Positions 1 to 9,040 of a stretch of 64,000 nucleotides of DNA are shown one piece after another. A program made the position numbers and the translations under genes. Under the pieces are notes generated by a model, which saw only the letters and a list, made by a program, of their open reading frames with translations, was not told the origin of the DNA and made no database searches. Position 1 is the first letter of the stretch; the number at the start of each line of letters is the position of its first letter. Where the stretch lies: assembly GCA_002840765.1 (NCBI GenBank), contig PHCE01000002.1, positions 496,001 to 560,000 on the forward strand, written 5' to 3'. The DNA comes from Betaproteobacteria bacterium HGW-Betaproteobacteria-7 (GTDB lineage: Bacteria; Pseudomonadota; Gammaproteobacteria; Burkholderiales; Rhodocyclaceae).

Positions 1-312
1 GTCGAAAGCCTTTAGCGGCAGCCATTCGCAGCCGGTCTCGCGGTGCCAGTCGTGGTCGTCCGGGCGCAGGTGGAGGTGCCGTGCCTCGCCGTAGACGCCG
101 CCGGGGTGGTGCGCTTCCGGCCGGCGCCAGCACAAGCTGGCGCAGTCGATGGCGAACACCTCATGGCCGTGATGTTCGGCGGCGCGCATCATGGCGATGG
201 TGGAATCCTTCCACGCCTTCATGCCGGGCAGGGGATCAGTGACGAAGGCCAGGCGCAGCGGCTGGCTGCTGCCGCCGAGCAGGTGCTTCTCGAAGTGAAG
301 TTGCTGGGCCAC
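1..312 (-). CDS. gshB: Glutathione synthetase (partial, N-terminal 104 codons)
   Basis: ATP-grasp ligase that adds glycine to gamma-glutamylcysteine, the second step of glutathione synthesis in the cytoplasm. The frame is open from a GTG at 312 to the window edge and the rest lies outside. The N-terminus reads LAFVTDPLPGMKAWKDST, then IAMMRAAEHHGHEV; the DPL...KDST...MM segment is the start of the GshB N-terminal domain. A short leader precedes the conserved core. The GTG lies 5 bp beyond the gshA stop, so gshA and gshB form an operon. The start is inferred; an internal ATG would cut into the conserved domain. Confidence 0.88.
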   Translation of the reverse strand, partial: MAQQLHFEKHLLGGSSQPLRLAFVTDPLPGMKAWKDSTIAMMRAAEHHGHEVFAIDCASLCWRRPEAHHPGGVYGEARHLHLRPDDHDWHRETGCEWLPLKAFD

Positions 313-317
313 GGCGC

Positions 318-1604
318 TCAGTCGCCTTCCGGTGCCGTGCGCTCAAGTTCGATGGCGGCGGCGAGGCAGGCCAGGCGGCCGACGACACCGTAGGCGTAGA
401 AACGGTTGGGCGGCGAATCGGGATTGCCGCAGCGGTAGTCGGGCAGGTTGCAGCCGGTGTCGAAGGCCAGCGGCTCGAAATGCATGCCCGGCGCGTTCAG
501 GTTCTCGTCCTTGCCGCGCCCGGTATGCACGCGGTAGAAGCCGCCGACGACGTAGCGGTCGATCATGTAGATGACCGGCTCGGCGACCGCTTCATTGACT
601 GTCTCGAAGGAGTGCACGCCTTCCTGGATCAGCACCTCGGAGACTTCCAGGCCTTCCTTGCCGACGCTCATCTTGTTGCGCTGCTTGCGGTTGAGGGCGA
701 TCACCTCTTCCGCATCGCGCACCGTCATGATGCCCATGCCGTAGGTGCCAGCGTCGGCCTTGACCACCACGTAGGGGGTCTCGTCGATCTCGTATTCCTT
801 GTACTTTTCCTTGACGATGTCGAGCACCGCGGCAACGTTGGCGGCCAGGCATTCTTCGCCCTGGCGCTCGTGGAAATTGATGCTGCGGCAGACCGAGAAG
901 GTCGGGTTGATGCGCCACGGGTCGATGCCGATTTCCCGGGCGAAGTCGTTGGCCACCTGGTCATAGGCGGCGAAGTGGTTGGACTTGCGGCGGACTGCCC
1001 AGCCGGCGTGCAGCGGCGGCAGCACGAACTGCTCCTGCAGGTTCTGCAGGATAGGCGGGATGCCAGCCGAGAGGTCGTTGTTGAGCAGCACGGCGCAGGG
1101 GTCGAAGCCGTCAAGGCCGAGCCGGTGCGGGCCGCGGACCAGCGGTTCGAGCAGCAATTGCTGGCCGTTCGGCAGATCGATGGGCGTCGGCTGGGTGATT
1201 TCCGGCAGCAGGCTGCCGAGGCGGACGTTGAGACCGGTCTGGCGCAGGATGGCGGCGATCTGGGCGACGTTCTGCAGGTAGAACAGGTTGCGCGTGTGGT
1301 TTTCCGGAATCAGCAGCAGGTTGCGCGCATCCGGGCAGATCTTCTCGATGGCGCTCATCGCCGCCTGCACGCAGAGCGGCAGGAAAGCCTGGTTGAGGTT
1401 GTTGAAGCCGCCAGGGAACAGGTTGGTGTCCACGGGCGCCAGCTTGAAGCCGGAGTTACGCAGGTCGCAGGACGAATAGAAGGGCGGCGTGTGCTCCTGC
1501 CACTGGCCGCGCAGCCAGTGTTCGATCTCGGTGCTGCTGTCGAGGAAGCGCCGTTCGAGTTCGAGGAGGGGGCCGCTGAGGGCGGTAGTGAGGTGGGGGA
1601 CCAT
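318..1604 (-). CDS. gshA: Glutamate-cysteine ligase, betaproteobacterial type
   Basis: Cytoplasmic enzyme that joins glutamate and cysteine with ATP, the first and rate-limiting step of glutathione synthesis. The 428-residue protein resembles the distinct GshA family found in beta- and acidithiobacilli (TIGR02049-like) rather than E. coli GshA. Recognisable segments are APVDTNLFPGGFNNLN (about residues 56-71), VVKADAGTYGMGIMTV (about 282-297) and YMIDRYVVGGFYRVH, which fit an ATP-grasp-like fold. It is transcribed ahead of gshB, 5 bp away, and divergently from ybiT. The start is the ATG at 1604; no competing upstream start was seen. Confidence 0.92.
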   Translation of the reverse strand: MVPHLTTALSGPLLELERRFLDSSTEIEHWLRGQWQEHTPPFYSSCDLRNSGFKLAPVDTNLFPGGFNNLNQAFLPLCVQAAMSAIEKICPDARNLLLIPENHTRNLFYLQNVAQIAAILRQTGLNVRLGSLLPEITQPTPIDLPNGQQLLLEPLVRGPHRLGLDGFDPCAVLLNNDLSAGIPPILQNLQEQFVLPPLHAGWAVRRKSNHFAAYDQVANDFAREIGIDPWRINPTFSVCRSINFHERQGEECLAANVAAVLDIVKEKYKEYEIDETPYVVVKADAGTYGMGIMTVRDAEEVIALNRKQRNKMSVGKEGLEVSEVLIQEGVHSFETVNEAVAEPVIYMIDRYVVGGFYRVHTGRGKDENLNAPGMHFEPLAFDTGCNLPDYRCGNPDSPPNRFYAYGVVGRLACLAAAIELERTAPEGD

Positions 1605-1676
1605 GGGCTGTCTCGGTGCCGGGAAGGCAAGTTATTGTCGGCGGGAATGTTACACCGCGGTGCAGCAAAATACTCC

Positions 1677-1690
1677 CTGATCCGGATCAA
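1677..1690. promoter_or_regulatory. FNR/ANR-like inverted repeat between gshA and ybiT
   Basis: The sequence CTGATCCGGATCAA matches the FNR/ANR consensus TTGAT-N4-ATCAA at 9 of 10 half-site positions. It lies in the 148 bp between the divergent gshA (start 1604) and ybiT (start 1753), 63 bp before ybiT. Such sites bind oxygen-sensing CRP/FNR-family regulators. I could not identify clear -35/-10 boxes, so which gene it serves, if either, is unknown. Confidence 0.4.
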
Positions 1691-1752
1691 GTCCTTGAAA
1701 GCAGGTAAAATTCGGCCCTTCGTTTTACCGCCTTACGCAGATCGGAATCGCC

Positions 1753-3375
1753 GTGCTCGTCGCCGCCAACATCACCATGCAGTTCGGGGCCAAACCCCTG
1801 TTCGAAAACGTCAACGTCAAATTCGGCGAAGGCTATCGCTACGGCCTGATTGGCGCCAACGGCGCCGGCAAGTCCACCTTCATGAAAATCCTGTGTGGCG
1901 AGCTCGAATCATCGGCCGGCAATGTCTCGAAGGAAAAGCACGAGCGCATGGCCTACCTGAAACAGGACCAGTTCGCCTTCGAAGACATGCGCGTGCTCGA
2001 CGTCGTGCTGATGGGCCACGAGGAAATGTGGGCCTGCATGAGCGAACGTGACGCCATCTACGCCAATCCGGAAGCGACCGAAGACGACTACATGAAGGCC
2101 GCCGACCTTGAGCACCAGTTCGCCGAGTACGACGGTTACACCGCCGAATCGCGGGCCGGCGAGCTGCTGCTCGGCGTCGGCATCCCGACCGAACAGCACA
2201 ACGGCCCGATGAGCGAAGTGGCGCCCGGCTGGAAGCTGCGCGTGCTGCTCTGCCAGGCGCTGTTCGCCAATCCGGACATCCTGCTGCTCGACGAACCGAC
2301 CAACAACCTCGACATCAACACCATCCGCTGGCTGGAAGACGTGCTCAACAACCGTGACTCGACGATGATCATCATCAGCCACGACCGTCACTTCCTGAAC
2401 CAGGTCTGTACCCACATGGCCGACCTGGACTACGGCAAGATCACCACTTACGCTGGCAACTACGACGACTTCATGGAAGCCGCCCAGCAGGCCCGCGAGC
2501 GTCAGCAGAACGCCAATGCCAAGGCCAAGGAACGCATCGCCGAACTGCAGACCTTCGTCCGCCGCTTCTCGGCCAACGCCTCCAAGGCCAAGCAGGCAAC
2601 CAGCCGCGTCAAGCTGATCGAAAAACTCAAGCCCGAAGACATGAAGCCGTCGTCGCGCCAGTACCCGTGGATCCGCTTCGACTACGACGAGAAGCAGAAG
2701 CTGCACCGTCAGGCGGTGGAGATCGAGAATCTGACTTTCGCCTATCCGGGCAGTGCGCAGAAGATCTTCAACAACCTGTCGCTGACCATCAATGCCGGCG
2801 AGAAAATCGCCGTCATCGGCGAGAATGGCGTCGGCAAGACGACCTTCCTGAAGTTGTTGATGGGCGAGCTGCAGCCGCAATTCGGCACGCTCAAGTGGGC
2901 GGAGAAGGCCTATCCCGGCTACTACGCCCAGGACCACAGCGCCGAGTTCGCCGGCACCCAGAGCCTGACCGAATGGATCGCCGGCTACGCCCGCGCCACC
3001 ATCGACGAAGGCGGCGACCTGGAAACCCTGATTCGCGGCACCCTCGGCCGCCTGCTGTTCTCTGGCGACGACGTCAAGAAGCCGGTCAACGTCATCTCCG
3101 GCGGCGAGCAGGGGCGCATGCTGTTCGGCAAGCTGATGCTGTCGAAGCACAACGTGCTGGTCATGGACGAACCGACCAACCACCTCGACATGGAATCCAT
3201 CGAAGCCCTGAACAGCGGCCTGGAGAAGTTCCCCGGCACGCTGGTCTTCGTCTCGCACGACCGTGAATTCGTTTCCTCGCTGTCGACCCGGGTGTTCGAA
3301 GTCAAGGGCGACGGCAAGATCGTCGATTACCTGGGCGGCTACGAGGACTACCTGGCCAGCCAGGGCGTCGAGTAA
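1753..3375 (+). CDS. ybiT: ABC-F family ATPase YbiT
   Basis: Soluble tandem ABC ATPase of the ABC-F group, whose members act on the ribosome and lack membrane domains. The 540 residues carry two nucleotide-binding domains: Walker [10 protein letters not shown] (about residue 36) and GENGVGKTT (about 357), Walker [12 protein letters not shown] and [10 protein letters not shown], separated by a charged linker (about 240-310). The first signature motif is the YbiT-specific [10 protein letters not shown] in place of LSGGQ, while the second is the normal SGGEQGRM. Length, linker and C-terminus match E. coli YbiT closely. It is a single gene, convergent with the diguanylate cyclase that ends 6 bp away. 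The physiological role of YbiT is poorly defined. Confidence 0.93.
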   Translation: MLVAANITMQFGAKPLFENVNVKFGEGYRYGLIGANGAGKSTFMKILCGELESSAGNVSKEKHERMAYLKQDQFAFEDMRVLDVVLMGHEEMWACMSERDAIYANPEATEDDYMKAADLEHQFAEYDGYTAESRAGELLLGVGIPTEQHNGPMSEVAPGWKLRVLLCQALFANPDILLLDEPTNNLDINTIRWLEDVLNNRDSTMIIISHDRHFLNQVCTHMADLDYGKITTYAGNYDDFMEAAQQARERQQNANAKAKERIAELQTFVRRFSANASKAKQATSRVKLIEKLKPEDMKPSSRQYPWIRFDYDEKQKLHRQAVEIENLTFAYPGSAQKIFNNLSLTINAGEKIAVIGENGVGKTTFLKLLMGELQPQFGTLKWAEKAYPGYYAQDHSAEFAGTQSLTEWIAGYARATIDEGGDLETLIRGTLGRLLFSGDDVKKPVNVISGGEQGRMLFGKLMLSKHNVLVMDEPTNHLDMESIEALNSGLEKFPGTLVFVSHDREFVSSLSTRVFEVKGDGKIVDYLGGYEDYLASQGVE

Positions 3376-3381
3376 AGGCGC

Positions 3382-4251
3382 TCAGGTTTCCCGAGCTGGA
3401 CAACGGCGAACCCGCACCTGGTCGCGTCCGTTGTCCTTGACTTCGTACATCAGCGTATCGGCTTCCTTCAGCAGGCTGGCCAGGTCCGCCGGTGCCTGGG
3501 TGAAACTGGCAACACCGATGCTGAAAGTGACGACCGGCCAGCCATGTTCGCGCATGGCTGTCAGCAGGCGGTGGCGCAAGGTTTCGGCGTAGGCGCTGGC
3601 CGCATCGACATCGGTGCCGGGCAGGATCAGGGCGAATTCGTCACCGCCCAGGCGGCCGCCGACGTCGCTGCTGCGCAGGTGCTGGCGCAGCGTGGCGGCG
3701 ACGGTCTGCAACAAGGTGTCGCCGGTGTCGTGACCGAAGCGGTCGTTGACCTCCTTGAAGTGGTCGAGGTCGATGAAGATGGCGCTGATCGGCGTTTGCT
3801 GACGGCGGGCAAGGGCGAGCAGTCCCTGGCCGAGTTGCATGAAGCCACGCCGGTTGGCCAGTCCGGTCAGGCTGTCCTCGCGGGCCAGTTGTGATTCGCG
3901 GGTGAGGACCAGACGCAGTTGGCCGAGCAGCCAGACGATGGCGACAAATATGCTGAGGCGGACCAGGGTATTGAACAGCAGCGGCAGCCGGTCGGCCGTT
4001 TCGCCGCCGAGCTGGCGGTCGGCGAGATACCAGAGGATCACCGCCAGAATCGTGATGACATGGGCACGGCGGATATTGACGAACCAGGCGACCAGGACTA
4101 CCGGAACGATGAAGAAGAGATGGAATTCGTAAGCCAGACCGGTCTGCAGGTGCAGGTAGCCGACCAGCCCGACGAGGCCGATGGCGAGCAGCCAGATCGC
4201 TAGCTGGGCCAGGCGGGAGGGGCGTTCGAGGAGGACGAGGCGCAGGTTCAT
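3382..4251 (-). CDS. Membrane diguanylate cyclase (GGDEF)
   Basis: Makes cyclic di-GMP from two GTP at the inner membrane. The 289 residues comprise about four transmembrane segments (residues 14-115) and a C-terminal GGDEF domain (about 125-280). The active-site motif GGDEF is at 202-206. An intact inhibitory site RSSD lies at 193-196, exactly five residues upstream, so product inhibition is expected. There is no recognisable EAL or sensor domain beyond the membrane helices. Its ATG overlaps the stop of the upstream antiporter D subunit (ATGA at 4248-4251), so it is the last gene of the Mrp operon and probably translationally coupled. The input signal is unknown. Confidence 0.88.
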   Translation of the reverse strand: MNLRLVLLERPSRLAQLAIWLLAIGLVGLVGYLHLQTGLAYEFHLFFIVPVVLVAWFVNIRRAHVITILAVILWYLADRQLGGETADRLPLLFNTLVRLSIFVAIVWLLGQLRLVLTRESQLAREDSLTGLANRRGFMQLGQGLLALARRQQTPISAIFIDLDHFKEVNDRFGHDTGDTLLQTVAATLRQHLRSSDVGGRLGGDEFALILPGTDVDAASAYAETLRHRLLTAMREHGWPVVTFSIGVASFTQAPADLASLLKEADTLMYEVKDNGRDQVRVRRCPARET

Positions 4252-5759
4252 TGGCCTAGACTTACATATTCGCGGCGGGCAATCAATTGCGCCCAGGCCA
4301 GTGGACTGAAGGCCGCATCGGCAAAAATGCCGACACCGATGGTTGCGGTGGCGGTAAACAGGGGTGGCAGCAGCAGTAGCCAGGCTGTTTCCCGCCAGCC
4401 GCGGGCGGCGATTTCCTCGTGCGGCCAGCTGTCCGGCGCCGGCCGGAACCAGGCGCGATAAAGAATGGGCAGGAAATAGGCGGCATTGAGCAGACTGGAG
4501 GCAGTCAGCACCCAGATCGCCCAGTCCATGCCAGCCGCCGCGGCACCATCTGACAGCCAGGCCTTGCTGACGGCGCCGGCGGTCAGTGGAGCGCCCATCA
4601 TGCCAAGGGCGCCGATGCTGAAGGCCAATGTGGTCAGCGGCATGCGCCGGCCGGCGCCATCCATCTCGCTGACCTTGTGGATACCCAGCGTCTCGGCGAA
4701 ATTGCCGGCGCAGAAGAACAGCGTGATCTTCATGATCCCCTGGTGCACCAAGTGGACCAGGCCACCGATGGTGCCGAGCGGTCCAAACAGCGCGACGCCG
4801 AGGACGATGTAGGAAACCTGGCTGATGGTCGAGTAGGCCAGGCGCTTCTTCAGGTCGTCCTGGAACAGCGCCCGCAGGCTGCCCCAAAGGATGGTGATGG
4901 CGGCGATAACGGCCAGCGGCAGCAGTACGCCGAGCGTCTGGACGAATTCGATGCCATAGATTTCATAGACGATGCGGACGACGCCGAAGGCGCCGGCCTT
5001 GACCACGGCGACCGCGTGCAGCAGGGCGGAGACCGGGGCCGGGGCAACCATCGCCTGGGGCAGCCAGCCGTGCAGTGGGACGATGGCGGCCTTGACGCCG
5101 ACGCCGGCGATGAGCAGCAGGAAAACCGCCTGCAGGATGGTCGGGTTGATGCCGTGCAGCGCGTTGCCGAGGCCGCCTTGGACGAACTCCGTGTGCCCGG
5201 CCAGATGGTGCAGCCAGACGATGCCGGCGAGCAGCAGGGCGCCGCCGACCAGCGTGTAGGCTAGGTAGATGGTGCCGCCGCGCATCGCCTGCGGTGTGCC
5301 GCGATGAACGACCAGCGGGAAGGTGGCCAGGGTCAGCAGCTCGTAGAAAATGAAGAAGGTGAACAGGTTGCCGGCCATGGCGATGCCCATGGTCGCCGTC
5401 ACGCACAGGCTGAAGAAGCCGAAGAAGCGGCTGCGATTCGGTGCGTGTTCGAGGTAGCCGATGGCGTACAGCGTGGTGAACAGCCAGAGCACGGCCGACA
5501 GGCTGACGAATAGGAGGGCCAGGGCGTCGACCTTGAAGACCAGGTCCATGCCGGGCAGCACGGTGTGGCGGAAGGCGTAGTCCTCGCCACCGCGGACGCC
5601 AATGAGCAGGGCGCCGACGAGGATGATTTTGGTGATGGCGGCGAACAGGTTGAGTGCCGTGCGCAGCCGGACGCTTTCTTCCGGCAGGGTGAAAATGAGC
5701 AGGGCCGGCACCAGCGATGAGGCGATGACGGCCAATGGCAGCAGTTCGTTGAGGTTCAT
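4248..5759 (-). CDS. Mrp-type cation/proton antiporter subunit D-like (second copy)
   Basis: Polytopic inner-membrane protein of the NuoL/M/N-MrpA/D family (503 residues, about 14 helices). The proton-channel residues are visible: the helix-5 glutamate in FFIFYELLTLATFP, the helix-7 lysine in GVGVKAAIVPLHGWLP, the helix-8 lysine in AVAVVKAGAFGVVR and a distal lysine in GAVSKAWL. It overlaps both neighbours by ATGA. A start at 5759 is preferred over upstream codons because it gives this overlap and a natural N-terminus (MNLNELLPL). It is one of two D-like subunits in this operon; it could substitute functionally for the missing large MrpA subunit. Confidence 0.85.
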   Translation of the reverse strand: MNLNELLPLAVIASSLVPALLIFTLPEESVRLRTALNLFAAITKIILVGALLIGVRGGEDYAFRHTVLPGMDLVFKVDALALLFVSLSAVLWLFTTLYAIGYLEHAPNRSRFFGFFSLCVTATMGIAMAGNLFTFFIFYELLTLATFPLVVHRGTPQAMRGGTIYLAYTLVGGALLLAGIVWLHHLAGHTEFVQGGLGNALHGINPTILQAVFLLLIAGVGVKAAIVPLHGWLPQAMVAPAPVSALLHAVAVVKAGAFGVVRIVYEIYGIEFVQTLGVLLPLAVIAAITILWGSLRALFQDDLKKRLAYSTISQVSYIVLGVALFGPLGTIGGLVHLVHQGIMKITLFFCAGNFAETLGIHKVSEMDGAGRRMPLTTLAFSIGALGMMGAPLTAGAVSKAWLSDGAAAAGMDWAIWVLTASSLLNAAYFLPILYRAWFRPAPDSWPHEEIAARGWRETAWLLLLPPLFTATATIGVGIFADAAFSPLAWAQLIARREYVSLGQ

Positions 5760-7204
5760 CGGGTGACCCCTGCCAGCAGGTTGATCAGCGGCATGGCGAA
5801 CAGGCCGAGTAGGATGCTGGCGGCGGCCAGCGCCAAGGCCGTCCATTCGAGCACGGCAGCAGGGCGCAGTGGCGCGGCTTCGTCGTCGGCGATGGTGACG
5901 CGGAAGGCCAGGCGCAGCACGCGGAAGACGTAGATGCCGGCGAGCAGTCCGCCGGCGATGGCGATGCCGGCGATCCATTCGTGGCCCTGATCAAGGGCCG
6001 CGTCAATGAGCAGCCACTTGGCCAGGAAGCCGCCCGATGGCGGTAGCCCCATCAGGCTGACGCCGGCCAGGGCGAAGGCAAACAGCGTCACCGGCAGGTG
6101 CACAGCCGCACCGGCGACGCCGAGTACGCGCTCGCTGCCGCTGACTTTGATCAGCGTACCGGCGGCGATGAACATCGCCGCCTTGGCCAGGCCATGGGCG
6201 GTTACCTGCAGGATGCCTGCCTGCAGTGCCAGAGCGCCGGTGCCAAACAACGGGAAGATCAGGAACAGGTAGCCGATCTGCGCCACCGTCGAATAGGCGA
6301 TCAGCACTTTCAGGCGGTCGGCGCGGATCGCCTGCCAGGAACCCCAGAGGATGGCGCTGGCGCCGAGCGCCGCCGGCAGTTGGGCGAGCCAGGGCTGGGC
6401 CTCGGTCAGTGCGGCGAAGGGGCCGAGCCAGAGGCGCAGGAAGAGGTAGAACGAGGCCTTGACCACCAACGCCGAAAGCAACGCCGACACCGGCGCCGGG
6501 GCGCCACCGTGGGCCGGCGGCAGCCAGAAATGGAAGGGGAAGAGGGCGGTCTTCAGCAGCAGGCCGGTGAGCATCAGACCGGCCGCCAGCCAGACGGCGA
6601 TGGGCGCCTCGGCGTTGATCAGTTGGCCGAGCAGGCTGGCCGAGACGGTGCCGTAGCTGCCGTAGATCAGGGCGACGCCGAACAGGTAGGCGCCCGAGCC
6701 GACCAGCGTCGCCAGCAGATAGCGCAGGGCGGCGGCGATCTGCGCCGCGCCGCCACCGGCAGCAACCAGGCCGACGGCGGCCAGGCCGACCAGTTCCAGC
6801 GTGACGTAGAGGTTGAACAGGTCGCCGGAGAGGAACAGCGCGTTCATGCCGGCGATGAGGAAGCCGGTCAGCGTCCAGAAGGCCGGCGGCGTCGCCTGGC
6901 TGAAATAGCTGCGGGCGTAGAGGACCAGCGCCAGCGCGACACCCTGGGTGAGTAGCAGCATGACTGCCGAGAGGCCGTCGGCGAACAGCCGGATGCCCAG
7001 CGGTTCGGCCCAGCCGCCGGCGAGATGGCCGATGCTGCCATGGCTGGCCACGTCCTGCGCCAGCATGGCGGCGCACAGGAGTTGCCCGACCAGGCCGGCG
7101 ATCGCCAGCCGGGGGCCGTAGCGATCGGTGGCAACGAAGGCCAGCGTCGCCCAGAGCAGAGGCAGCAGGATCAGCCAGGCGAGCGGGTCGAGTATGAGGT
7201 TCAT
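5756..7204 (-). CDS. mrpD: Mrp-type cation/proton antiporter subunit D-like (first copy)
   Basis: Membrane subunit of a multisubunit Na+(K+)/H+ antiporter, 482 residues with about 14 hydrophobic helices, homologous to complex I antiporter-like subunits. Diagnostic positions include the glutamate in FNLYVTLELVGLAAVG, lysines in LLLKTALFPFHFWLPPAHG and ALVVKASFYLFLRL, and a C-terminal FLAKWLL. The HGGAPAPVSALL motif is typical of MrpD/NuoM. It follows the C subunit with an ATGA overlap and precedes a second D-like gene with another. The ion transported cannot be read from the sequence. Confidence 0.86.
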   Translation of the reverse strand: MNLILDPLAWLILLPLLWATLAFVATDRYGPRLAIAGLVGQLLCAAMLAQDVASHGSIGHLAGGWAEPLGIRLFADGLSAVMLLLTQGVALALVLYARSYFSQATPPAFWTLTGFLIAGMNALFLSGDLFNLYVTLELVGLAAVGLVAAGGGAAQIAAALRYLLATLVGSGAYLFGVALIYGSYGTVSASLLGQLINAEAPIAVWLAAGLMLTGLLLKTALFPFHFWLPPAHGGAPAPVSALLSALVVKASFYLFLRLWLGPFAALTEAQPWLAQLPAALGASAILWGSWQAIRADRLKVLIAYSTVAQIGYLFLIFPLFGTGALALQAGILQVTAHGLAKAAMFIAAGTLIKVSGSERVLGVAGAAVHLPVTLFAFALAGVSLMGLPPSGGFLAKWLLIDAALDQGHEWIAGIAIAGGLLAGIYVFRVLRLAFRVTIADDEAAPLRPAAVLEWTALALAAASILLGLFAMPLINLLAGVTR

Positions 7205-7551
7205 CGGGGCGCTTTTCGCCGTTCGCGCTGTTTGCTTCGCCGCCGGCTGCCCGCGTCGCCGACGCGGCCGATGTCCTCGCGGCCGGTCAATGCCTGCCAG
7301 CGGCGGGCCAGGGTCAGGGCCAGGGCGGTGGCGGCAACGGCGACGACGATGCCGGTCAGCACCATCGCCTGCGGTACCGGGTCAGGGGTTCCATCACGCT
7401 GGGCCAGCCCGACCAGGACCAGGAAAGCGCCGCTGCCCATCAGGTTGAAGGCGAGGATGCGTCGCAGCAGCGCCTTGAGCAGCAGCACGCCGCCCAGCCC
7501 GAGGACGAACAGCAGGCAGCCGGTGGCGGCGAAGATCAGGCCGCTGCTCAT
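7201..7551 (-). CDS. mrpC: Mrp-type antiporter subunit C (NuoK-like)
   Basis: Small membrane subunit related to NuoK. The 116 residues have three predicted helices (about 5-23, 30-50, 62-85) and a basic C-terminal tail rich in Arg and Lys that probably lies in the cytoplasm. The segment PVPQAMVLTGIVVAVAATA is the conserved MrpC/MnhC helix. The ATG at 7551 overlaps the stop of the preceding B subunit, which fixes the start. The basic tail is longer than usual for the family. Confidence 0.85.
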   Translation of the reverse strand: MSSGLIFAATGCLLFVLGLGGVLLLKALLRRILAFNLMGSGAFLVLVGLAQRDGTPDPVPQAMVLTGIVVAVAATALALTLARRWQALTGREDIGRVGDAGSRRRSKQRERRKAPR

Positions 7552-8198
7552 GACTTTGGCGCCCGGAGCAGGAAGAAGGCGGCTAGATTGACTGCCAGCG
7601 AGACACTCAGGCCGCTTTCGATGAGCACGATGTTCAGACCGGCCTGTTCCGGCGGATAGCGCAGCAGGCCGCCGTTGACCAGCAGCGCGGCGGCGATGGC
7701 GAGAAAGAGCAGGAAGCCGCCGGCAATCGCCAGTCGTGGCCCGCGTGCATTGTCTGGCCAGGGCCCCTGGATTTCCGCCAGATGCAGCAGCACGGCGGCG
7801 GCGGCCAGCACGGCAGCGGCCTGGAAGGCACCGCCCGGCCGGAAGGCGCCGGCCCACAGCAGGTAGACCGCGGCCAGCACCATCAGCGGCACGGCCAGCC
7901 GGGCCAGCGTCGGCAGCATGGCGTTGCGGCTGCCGGTGGGCGGTGGTGGCGGCAGGCCGGCAGCGAGCATGCCGAGCAGGGCGATGATCAGCACGGCGAC
8001 TTCGAGGAAGGTGTCGTAGCCGCGGAAATTGAGCAGCACGGCGGTGACTGGGTGTGAAACGCCGCTCACCGCCAGGTTGGCGGCAACTTCCCCGGCCAGT
8101 TTCACCGGCGCTGGCGGCAGGCTGGAGATGGCCAGCAGCAGCGCGCCGGCGAGGACGGTCAGGGCGAGGATGCTGAGCCAGCGGACGAATCGTTTCAT
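7548..8198 (-). CDS. mrpB: Mrp-type antiporter subunit B (MnhB-like)
   Basis: Membrane subunit of 216 residues with about six helices. It carries the MnhB-family signature HPVTAVLLNFRGYDT (about residues 49-63) followed by LEVAVLIIALLGML, and the later GGAFQAAAVLAAA segment. In canonical Mrp systems this domain is either a separate MrpB or fused to the end of MrpA; here it is free-standing. It overlaps the upstream DUF4040 gene and the downstream C subunit by ATGA on both sides. Confidence 0.83.
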   Translation of the reverse strand: MKRFVRWLSILALTVLAGALLLAISSLPPAPVKLAGEVAANLAVSGVSHPVTAVLLNFRGYDTFLEVAVLIIALLGMLAAGLPPPPPTGSRNAMLPTLARLAVPLMVLAAVYLLWAGAFRPGGAFQAAAVLAAAAVLLHLAEIQGPWPDNARGPRLAIAGGFLLFLAIAAALLVNGGLLRYPPEQAGLNIVLIESGLSVSLAVNLAAFFLLRAPKS

Positions 8199-8458
8199 GT
8201 TTCGTCACCGTCCATGTTGGGCCGGCGGGCGCGCAGCGCGGCAACCGCATCAAGCAGCAGGGCGCCGGTCAGCCCGGCGCCGATGGCCGCTTCGGCAAGG
8301 GCGATGTCGGGGGCGTCAAGGCGAGCCCAGGCCAGGGTCAGCAACAGGCCGAAGACGATGAACAGGATCACCGCCCGCCCGATCTGCGGCGTCGCCAGCG
8401 TCCGCCAGGCGCTCCACAGCAGCGCGGCGGCGAGCAGCAGGTCGAAGGCCAAGTTCAT
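8195..8458 (-). CDS. DUF4040 subunit of Mrp/Mbh-type antiporter (MbhD-like)
   Basis: Membrane protein of 87 residues with two to three helices. The segment LDAPDIALAEAAIGAG is the hallmark of DUF4040 (MbhD, or the region following the NuoL-like core in large MrpA proteins). Here it is a stand-alone subunit, as in archaeal Mbh/Mrp-like complexes and some bacterial systems that lack a full-length MrpA. ATGA overlaps join it to subunits G and B. Confidence 0.82.
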   Translation of the reverse strand: MNLAFDLLLAAALLWSAWRTLATPQIGRAVILFIVFGLLLTLAWARLDAPDIALAEAAIGAGLTGALLLDAVAALRARRPNMDGDET

Positions 8459-8760
8459 TGGTCCTGTTCCTGCCAGGGGACGACGCCGAGGCGTTCGGCG
8501 CGGCGGGCGATGCTGTAGCCGACGGCGGCGCTGGCGATCAGCGCCAGCGGCCAGATGGCCAGCAGCTTCAGCGCCACGGCCAGGCTATCGGCCTGTAGCG
8601 CCAGGCCGGCCAGCACGCAGCCGAGGCCGAGGTTGTCGGCCTTGGCCAGCGCGTGCAGGCGGGTGTAGACATCGGGGAAACGCAGCAGGCCGAGGGTGCC
8701 GGCGAAGAAGAAGACGGCACCGGCGAGCAGCAGCAGGGTGGTCAGGGCATCAAGCAGCAT
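8455..8760 (-). CDS. mrpG: Mrp-type antiporter subunit G
   Basis: Membrane subunit of 101 residues with three helices. The G-family motif GTLGLLRFPDVYTRLHA followed by AKADNLG is at about residues 25-50. I place the start at the ATG at 8760 (MLLDALTTLL), which gives the normal family N-terminus; an in-frame start at 8790 would add ten untypical residues. This start overlaps the end of subunit F by 11 bp, and the stop overlaps the DUF4040 gene. Confidence 0.85.
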   Translation of the reverse strand: MLLDALTTLLLLAGAVFFFAGTLGLLRFPDVYTRLHALAKADNLGLGCVLAGLALQADSLAVALKLLAIWPLALIASAAVGYSIARRAERLGVVPWQEQDQ

Positions 8761-9040
8761 CGTCTTCCTCCACTTTTCCGAGCCAGGCACGTTGGGCGAA
8801 GGCGATGCCGCTGATGGCGGCGAGCAGGGCCAGGGTCAGGGCAACGTCGACCAGCGCCGGGCTGCCGCCGGCAAAGGCGAGCAGGACCAGGATGCCGGTG
8901 CCGGTACTGCCGAACAGCAGCGCTGCCAGCATGCGGTCGGCCGGGGTCGGACCGCGTGCCGCCCGCCACAGTGCGGCTCCCAGGTTAACCAGCAGGAACA
9001 GGGCAACGGCGAGGGCCAGTTCGGCGCTGGTGAAATTCAT
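8750..9040 (-). CDS. mrpF: Mrp-type antiporter subunit F
   Basis: Membrane subunit of 96 residues with three helices. The family motif RGPTPADRMLAALLFGSTG is at about residues 29-47, and a helix rich in Leu and Ala follows. The charged end VEEDDAA is unremarkable. The start ATG overlaps the stop of subunit E (ATGA at 9037-9040). The gene sits between E and G, as in most mrp/mnh operons. Confidence 0.85.
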   Translation of the reverse strand: MNFTSAELALAVALFLLVNLGAALWRAARGPTPADRMLAALLFGSTGTGILVLLAFAGGSPALVDVALTLALLAAISGIAFAQRAWLGKVEEDDAA

